Source of the DNA: JAUIEH01 sp964483375
GTDB lineage: Bacteria; Pseudomonadota; Alphaproteobacteria; Caulobacterales; Maricaulaceae
Assembly (NCBI GenBank): GCA_964483375.1
Contig: CAZABJ010000054.1
Location: 1-17,937, forward strand
Direction: 5' to 3'
Length of the DNA stretch: 17,937 bases
In this document: piece by piece, positions 14,279 to 17,937 of the stretch
Layout of the letters: each line of letters begins with the position of its first letter
How positions within the stretch are numbered: position 1 is the first letter of the stretch
Made by a program: the position numbers and the translations under genes
Notes under the pieces: model-generated
What the model was told of the DNA's origin: nothing
Databases searched by the model: none
The model's input: only the letters and a program-made list of their open reading frames with translations

Positions 14279-15100
14279 CTAGCGGATGAGCTGACCAGTG
14301 GCGTCAACGTCGGTTCGCCGATTGCGGATCAGAGTATCGGCAAAATCGTGGTTGACATCACGGTGGCCTGCCTCGTCAGCACGCACAACCATGACAACGT
14401 CGCGCAAGCGCGCTTGCGGGGGGAGGCGCCAATAGGCGATTGCGATCGAGGGCGCGGCGACATTCTCGAGCCGGCCAGCGTCAATTTCCTCGAGATATTG
14501 CGTGTAACTCTTCACCGCTTCTTCCTCCAGGTAGCCCACGACGCGGTGGGCGACGCCGGGAAACAAGAGGTAGAGGAAAAAGTACACATTGTAGAAAATC
14601 GCTTGCGAGACCATGATGATGACACGTTCAACGACACTCGGTCGAGCGATCTCAATAAACGTCATGAGATGCATCCGCTCGTTCTCGGCTTCATCGAGCA
14701 GCGTACGGATCCATCCGCGGTCGTCTTGAATGTGGCGCAACGCTCTCAGATGCTGCAACAAACCGCCAACCATGCCGGGGACCGCCGCAACAGTCTCAAG
14801 CACAACGGCGCGGTGGCCATACCGTTTGCGGAAAAACAGATCCGCAAAAACCCGCATGAACTTAACCACCGCCAACGCAACCCGATCCCGCATACACGCT
14901 GGTCGATGGTGAACGTCGAGAGTTTTGCCAAGAGGCTCCATGTCCAACTCCACACCCACACGAGCAGTCATAAATCTGACATGGGCCGTTGGGGTGAGGA
15001 GACAATGCGACACGATCGACGGGCTTGCGCGCGTAAAGGTCGGTTTGACCGCCGAATGCGCGGCGCCGTCGCCACGCGCGTCTGCGCCGTTATGTGCCAT
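14279..15100 (-). CDS. aox: Alternative oxidase (cyanide-insensitive ubiquinol oxidase)
   Basis: The open frame gives 273 residues from ATG 15100; ATG 14971 gives 230, closer to bacterial relatives, and neither has a strong ribosome site. Di-iron ligand motifs are all present: LET (E102), NERMH (E141, H144), LEEEAV (E192) and RADEAGHRDVNH (E243, H246). Hydrophobic segments around 100-120 and 155-185 fit the interfacial membrane binding of the family. The enzyme passes electrons from ubiquinol to oxygen without pumping protons, useful under nitric oxide, sulfide or cyanide stress. A Coq7-like hydroxylase follows on the same strand. Confidence 0.93.
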   Translation of the reverse strand: MAHNGADARGDGAAHSAVKPTFTRASPSIVSHCLLTPTAHVRFMTARVGVELDMEPLGKTLDVHHRPACMRDRVALAVVKFMRVFADLFFRKRYGHRAVVLETVAAVPGMVGGLLQHLRALRHIQDDRGWIRTLLDEAENERMHLMTFIEIARPSVVERVIIMVSQAIFYNVYFFLYLLFPGVAHRVVGYLEEEAVKSYTQYLEEIDAGRLENVAAPSIAIAYWRLPPQARLRDVVMVVRADEAGHRDVNHDFADTLIRNRRTDVDATGQLIR

Positions 15101-15110
15101 GCCATAGAGA

Positions 15111-15122
15111 CTGACACGTCAG
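15111..15122. promoter_or_regulatory. Palindrome just upstream of the alternative oxidase
   Basis: CTGACACGTCAG, two 5-bp arms, lies about ten bases before the 15100 start. It may be an operator. If so, translation from 15100 would leave little room for a leader and the 14971 start becomes more likely. Confidence 0.3.
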
Positions 15123-15379
15123 CTGCGTCACGCATATGGGTCGCCGCCAACCCGCGCCGCTGGTCTGGCCATCATGGAAGCCTTCACGCCATCGATGGGC
15201 GGTCACTGCGCCGCCCGGCGCAACTAGGACCTCGGACTGGAGGACGGCTTTGCCGATGGATCCGGCGTGTCGTGCCTTTCCCCCTGGGTGCGTCATCGCC
15301 GGCTGCTCTAGCCCGAGCTGGTCCCCTGAAAGTGGCCAAGGGACTGTGATAGGGCTCGGCTCCAGACGTGGAGCTGAGA

Positions 15380-15658
15380 ATGCCGAGAAAGCGCCATTCC
15401 CCTGAAGAGGTGATCGCCCTCTTGCGCGAGGCGGATGTCCGCCTGGGCCAGGGCGAGACCGTGGGATCGGTCTGCCGGGCGATCGGGGTGACCGAGCAGA
15501 CGTACTACCGCTGGCGTCGCGAGTATGGCGGGCTGAAGGTCGACCAGGCTAAGCGGCTGAAGGACCTGGAGCGTGAAAACCAGCGCCTCAAGAAGGCGGT
15601 CGCCGATCTGACCCTGGACGCGATGATCCTGAAGGAAGCGGCGAGGGGAAACGTCTAA
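15380..15658 (+). CDS. IS3-family transposase OrfA
   Basis: 92 residues from ATG 15380. An HTH region (SPEEVIALLREADVRLGQGE, then GVTEQTYYRWRREYGG) is followed by a leucine-zipper helix (LKDLERENQRLKKAVADLTLD), the standard OrfA layout for binding IS ends. The adjacent GAGGGGAAAC near 15642 is a plausible -1 frameshift site leading into OrfB. Confidence 0.9.
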   Translation: MPRKRHSPEEVIALLREADVRLGQGETVGSVCRAIGVTEQTYYRWRREYGGLKVDQAKRLKDLERENQRLKKAVADLTLDAMILKEAARGNV

Positions 15659-15690
15659 GCCCTTCGCGTCGCCGGCGTTGCGTTGACCAC

Positions 15691-16569
15691 GTGGTGCGCG
15701 ATCTCGGCGTCAGCGTGCGCCGGGCGTGCCGCGTGGTCGGCCAGCATCGCTCGAGCCAGCGCAAGACGCCGGGCGGGCGCTCGGACGAGAACGCGCTCAC
15801 CGCAGCGATCATGCGCTTGGCCGGGCAATATGGCCGCTCCGGCTATCGTCGGATCACCGCGCTGCTGAAAGCGGAGGGCTGGTCGGTGAACGTCAAGCGC
15901 GTCCATCGGATCTGGCGGCGCGAGGGGCTGAAGGTTCCCATGAAGCAACCCAAGCGCGGCCGGCTGTGGCGCGCGGACGGCTCATGCGTGCGGCTCCGGC
16001 CGACGCATCGAAACCACGTCTGGTCCTACGACTTCGTCCAGGATCGGACGCATGACGGGCGGGCGTTTCGGATGCTGACGGTGGTCGAAGAGCACACCCG
16101 CGAAAGCCTGGCGATCAAGGTGGAGCGGCGGCTGAACTCTCAGGAGGTGCTCGCGGTGCTGGCGGACCTGTTCGTCGAGCACGGCCCTCCTGAGCACATT
16201 CGCTCTGACAACGATGAGGCGGACCGTGAGCGAAGCTCGCGTAAGCCGCCGAATGAGTTCGTGGCGATCGCGGTGCGGACCTGGCTGGCGCGCCTGGGCG
16301 TGAAGACGCTCTTCATCGATCCAGGCAGTCCTTGGGAGAATGGCTATTGCGAGAGCTTCAACGGCAAGCTGCGCGACGAGTTCCTGGCGCGGGAGATCTT
16401 CTACACGCTCAAGGAGGCGCAGGTGCTCATCGAATGGCGGCGACGTCACGACAACCGGCTGCGGCCGCACTCCTCGCTGGGATATCGCCCGCCGGCTCCT
16501 GTTGCGGTCTTGCCGCCGGCGCTCCGTCCCGCCTACGCTCCCCTCACGTCGGCCGCCGCGCCGACATGA
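15691..16569 (+). CDS. IS3-family transposase OrfB with an insertion in the catalytic core
   Basis: 292 residues from 15691. The same frame is open upstream (reading GKRLSPSRRRRCVDHVV), so the active form is expected to be an OrfAB fusion made by -1 frameshifting. A DDE core is present: WSYDFVQD, IRSDN and SPWENGYCESF. IS3 enzymes keep 35 residues between the second Asp and the Glu; here there are 47, because DEADRERSSRKPPN replaces the usual two residues after SDN. The additional 36 bases include a hairpin-forming palindrome. The extra loop sits beside a catalytic Asp, so activity is doubtful. Confidence 0.88.
   Translation: MVRDLGVSVRRACRVVGQHRSSQRKTPGGRSDENALTAAIMRLAGQYGRSGYRRITALLKAEGWSVNVKRVHRIWRREGLKVPMKQPKRGRLWRADGSCVRLRPTHRNHVWSYDFVQDRTHDGRAFRMLTVVEEHTRESLAIKVERRLNSQEVLAVLADLFVEHGPPEHIRSDNDEADRERSSRKPPNEFVAIAVRTWLARLGVKTLFIDPGSPWENGYCESFNGKLRDEFLAREIFYTLKEAQVLIEWRRRHDNRLRPHSSLGYRPPAPVAVLPPALRPAYAPLTSAAAPT
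16214..16257. repeat. Palindromic in-frame insertion in the transposase gene
   Basis: GGCGG (16218-16222), GTGAGC (16226-16231), loop GAA, GCTCGC (16235-16240) and CCGCC (16246-16250) form a REP-like imperfect hairpin. ATGAG flanks it on both sides (16214-16218 and 16253-16257), possibly a duplicated target. It adds exactly 12 codons to the family spacing and keeps the frame. Confidence 0.7.
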
Positions 16570-16612
16570 CCGCCGGGTTCTAACAAACGCCCTGGGCCAC
16601 CTCGTTGGGGCA

Positions 16613-16785
16613 GGTCACAGGGGCTTGCGGCAGCCCGGCGCGGGGAACCGAAGTCCCGATGGAGCGCTGTCCCCTGTATAATCGTCCGGCCCGTCTGGGG
16701 GCTTCTGGTCTTTTTCGTGCTACTATCGACTGGTTGTGGCTCTTCCATCGTCTGATCCCTTTGCCTACCAGAGGAGGCTAAAGCG
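16613..16785. other. Spacer upstream of the HAD-like gene
   Basis: No gene. TATAAT at 16677-16682 could be a -10 box for the next gene, but its -35 region is poor. ACAGGGG (16617-16623) and CCCCTGT (16671-16677) are inverted copies that may be remains of an IS end. The stretch ends with a strong GAGGAGG ribosome site. Confidence 0.4.
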
Positions 16786-17460
16786 ATGACTCCGTCCGCT
16801 TACTTCATCGGCTCCATCGGAGTCGTTGCCGAGACCTCCGACATACAGCGCCGTGCCTACAACCAGGCCTTCCGCGAGCATGGCGTCGACTGGCACTGGG
16901 ATGTCGAGACCTACAAAAAGCTATTGCGGGAGAATGGCGGCCGCGAGCGCCTGCGGCGGTTGGGCGAGACGCGCGATGGTGGGCTTGATGAGGAGACGGT
17001 ATCATCCATCCATGCGCGCAAGACCGAGATTGCATGCGCGGAAATCCGCGAGACGGGCGTGCCGGTTCGCCTCGGCGTTCAAGACCTCATCGCGCTTGCG
17101 AAATCGAGCGGGACACCGCTCTTCTTCGTGACGACCACCTATCGGGTGAACATCGAGGCGATTGCTGACGGCGCACGACCGAGGCTTGATCTCAACGATT
17201 TTGACGAGATCCTGACAACAGAAGACGTGACAAAGACCAAACCCGACCCCGAAGTGTATCTCACGGCACTCGAACGGCTTGGCCTCGACGGGCCATCCGT
17301 CCTCGCGATCGAGGATTCCGAAACCTCGCTTGCGGCAGCCAAGGCGGCCGGCTGCCGGACACTGGCGACGCCGGGCGCCTTCACATCCGAGCAGGATTTC
17401 AGCTCTGCAGACTGGCTCGCACCAGATGTAGAAGCATTTCTTGCCGAGCGAGCTCTGTAA
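16786..17460 (+). CDS. HAD-superfamily (CbbY/phosphoglycolate phosphatase-like) protein lacking the catalytic Asp pair
   Basis: 224 residues; GAGGAGG precedes ATG 16786 at good spacing. Subfamily IA features: a cap region (SDIQRRAYNQAFREHGVDW onward), motif II VTTT (about 114-117), motif III KTKPDPEVY and motif IV IEDSETSLAAAKAAG. Motif I should read FDxDGV; here it is FIGSIGV, so both the nucleophile and the acid/base Asp are gone. Everything else of the active site is kept, so this looks like a conserved non-hydrolytic relative that may bind a phosphate ligand or a partner. I recall similar FGSIG-type proteins in other alphaproteobacteria, so this is probably not recent decay. Confidence 0.85.
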   Translation: MTPSAYFIGSIGVVAETSDIQRRAYNQAFREHGVDWHWDVETYKKLLRENGGRERLRRLGETRDGGLDEETVSSIHARKTEIACAEIRETGVPVRLGVQDLIALAKSSGTPLFFVTTTYRVNIEAIADGARPRLDLNDFDEILTTEDVTKTKPDPEVYLTALERLGLDGPSVLAIEDSETSLAAAKAAGCRTLATPGAFTSEQDFSSADWLAPDVEAFLAERAL

Positions 17461-17937
17461 CCGCTGGGTGCTCAATCTTCGGTTTTTGTTATCATCCCGC
17501 ACGATCCAAATCCGACATTGCGCCGCAGATGGTTGCCGACGTCTTCCGGCGAGTTTTTGCCAAAGGGTGAGGGGCTGATTTGGGGCGTTTCAAGACGCCT
17601 GCTACGGCAAATCTGCGCCAATTTTCGGCTTTTCATCGCAACAGCGCCAGTGTCGCTTCTGGGTCGACTTTTGCCGTTCAGTGCCGAAACCGTAAGCTGC
17701 CGTTCGGGGGTGCCCGCTTTCCGCGCAACAATCTGGCGGCTTGCGGCCAACAGCGGACCCCCGGCCGTCCACCGAAGAATGTCGCCTTAGGGGCCGTCTC
17801 CGGCCGTTCGTAACGATCCGTCCACTAAGTCGGAGTTGGCCCGCACACAACGTTGACTGGTTGTCGCCGAACGTCCGTTCTGGGCTACAAAGCGGACTTA
17901 CCGGTGCGAATTGAAGAATAATCGTGCGAAGCTACAG
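17461..17937. other. Gene-free right end
   Basis: About 480 bases without a supported gene. The text is rich in related short phrases (CGCTTCTGGGTCGAC, TTGCCGTTC, CTGCCGTTCG, GTCCGTTCTGGG), typical of degenerate intergenic repeats. Open frames on both strands have no ribosome site or domain. Confidence 0.5.

Larger units (their letters stand above)
15319..16612 (+). mobile_element. IS3-family insertion sequence
   Basis: About 1.29 kb, begins TGGTCCCC and ends GGGGCA. The ends are imperfect inverted repeats (left TGGTCCCCTGAAAGTGGCC, right end reverse-complemented TGCCCCAACGAGGTGGCC). It contains OrfA and OrfB in the usual overlapping arrangement. No clear 3-4 bp target duplication flanks the ends, so the insertion is old, rearranged, or the ends are off by a few bases. 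Confidence 0.72.

Noticed and set aside
15090..15296. Minus-strand frame of 68 codons upstream of the alternative oxidase
   Set aside because: It ends inside the oxidase start region, has no recognisable features and may only be leader sequence.
14123..15349. Long plus-strand frame of 408 codons
   Set aside because: It lies opposite the alternative oxidase, which has all di-iron motifs in the minus frame.
17472..17750. Minus-strand frame of 92 codons at the right end
   Set aside because: No ribosome site, no hydrophobic or domain pattern, and repeat-like DNA underneath.

Overview
This is a GC-rich window from an alphaproteobacterium. The likely type is the Caulobacterales/Maricaulales/Hyphomonadaceae group. 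This is inferred from codon use, the style of the mobile genes, an alternative oxidase, and striking clusters of GANTC, the site methylated by the cell-cycle methylase CcrM in this class. No species is claimed.

Left part (1-6530): the window opens in the 3' half of a CAT-anticodon tRNA, a classic integration site. Directly after it lies a diversity-generating retroelement (DGR). It consists of a large membrane-anchored target protein with a C-terminal formylglycine-generating-enzyme/C-type-lectin (FGE/CLec) domain (262-3060), a DGR-type reverse transcriptase (3238-4356), a second FGE/CLec target (4387-5970), and a stand-alone 130-bp template-like copy (6321-6450). The last 130 bp of each target is a variable repeat. 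The two repeats differ from each other almost only at codon positions 1 and 2, and every difference up to codon 24 is compatible with an A in a common template. Each copy ends in a stop codon embedded in a hairpin; the stems differ in sequence but stay paired. A roughly 52-bp box with four GANTC sites at identical spacing occurs twice, once just before the RT start and once before the template-like copy.

Middle part (6600-11865): a replication module of the kind found in integrated plasmids and phage satellites. It holds an orphan AT-rich gene, a small excisionase/AlpA-type HTH protein, a CHC2-type zinc-finger protein, a Toprim protein, a P4/D5-type SF3 helicase, an intergenic region built as a long inverted repeat with iterons (probable origin), a zinc-ribbon protein and a helical mobile-element protein. 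These reading frames touch or overlap like an operon. A 20-bp repeat (TGGGTAAC twice) lies just inside the tRNA, and an inverted 19/20 copy lies just after the last module gene. I read these as integrase arm sites bounding an element of about 11.8 kb. No integrase gene is visible.

Right part (11866-17937): a remnant IS3 transposase, then minus-strand respiratory genes: an alternative oxidase, a Cys-rich mini-protein, a 58-aa protein translationally coupled to a Coq7-type di-iron hydroxylase, and a 57-aa membrane protein. Next comes an IS3-family element whose transposase has a 12-residue palindrome-encoded insertion in its catalytic core. After that is a HAD-fold protein that has lost both motif I aspartates, then about 480 bp of gene-free sequence.

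The gene calls, the DGR and the hairpins rest on direct reading of the sequence. The CcrM link, origin and arm-site roles are inference.
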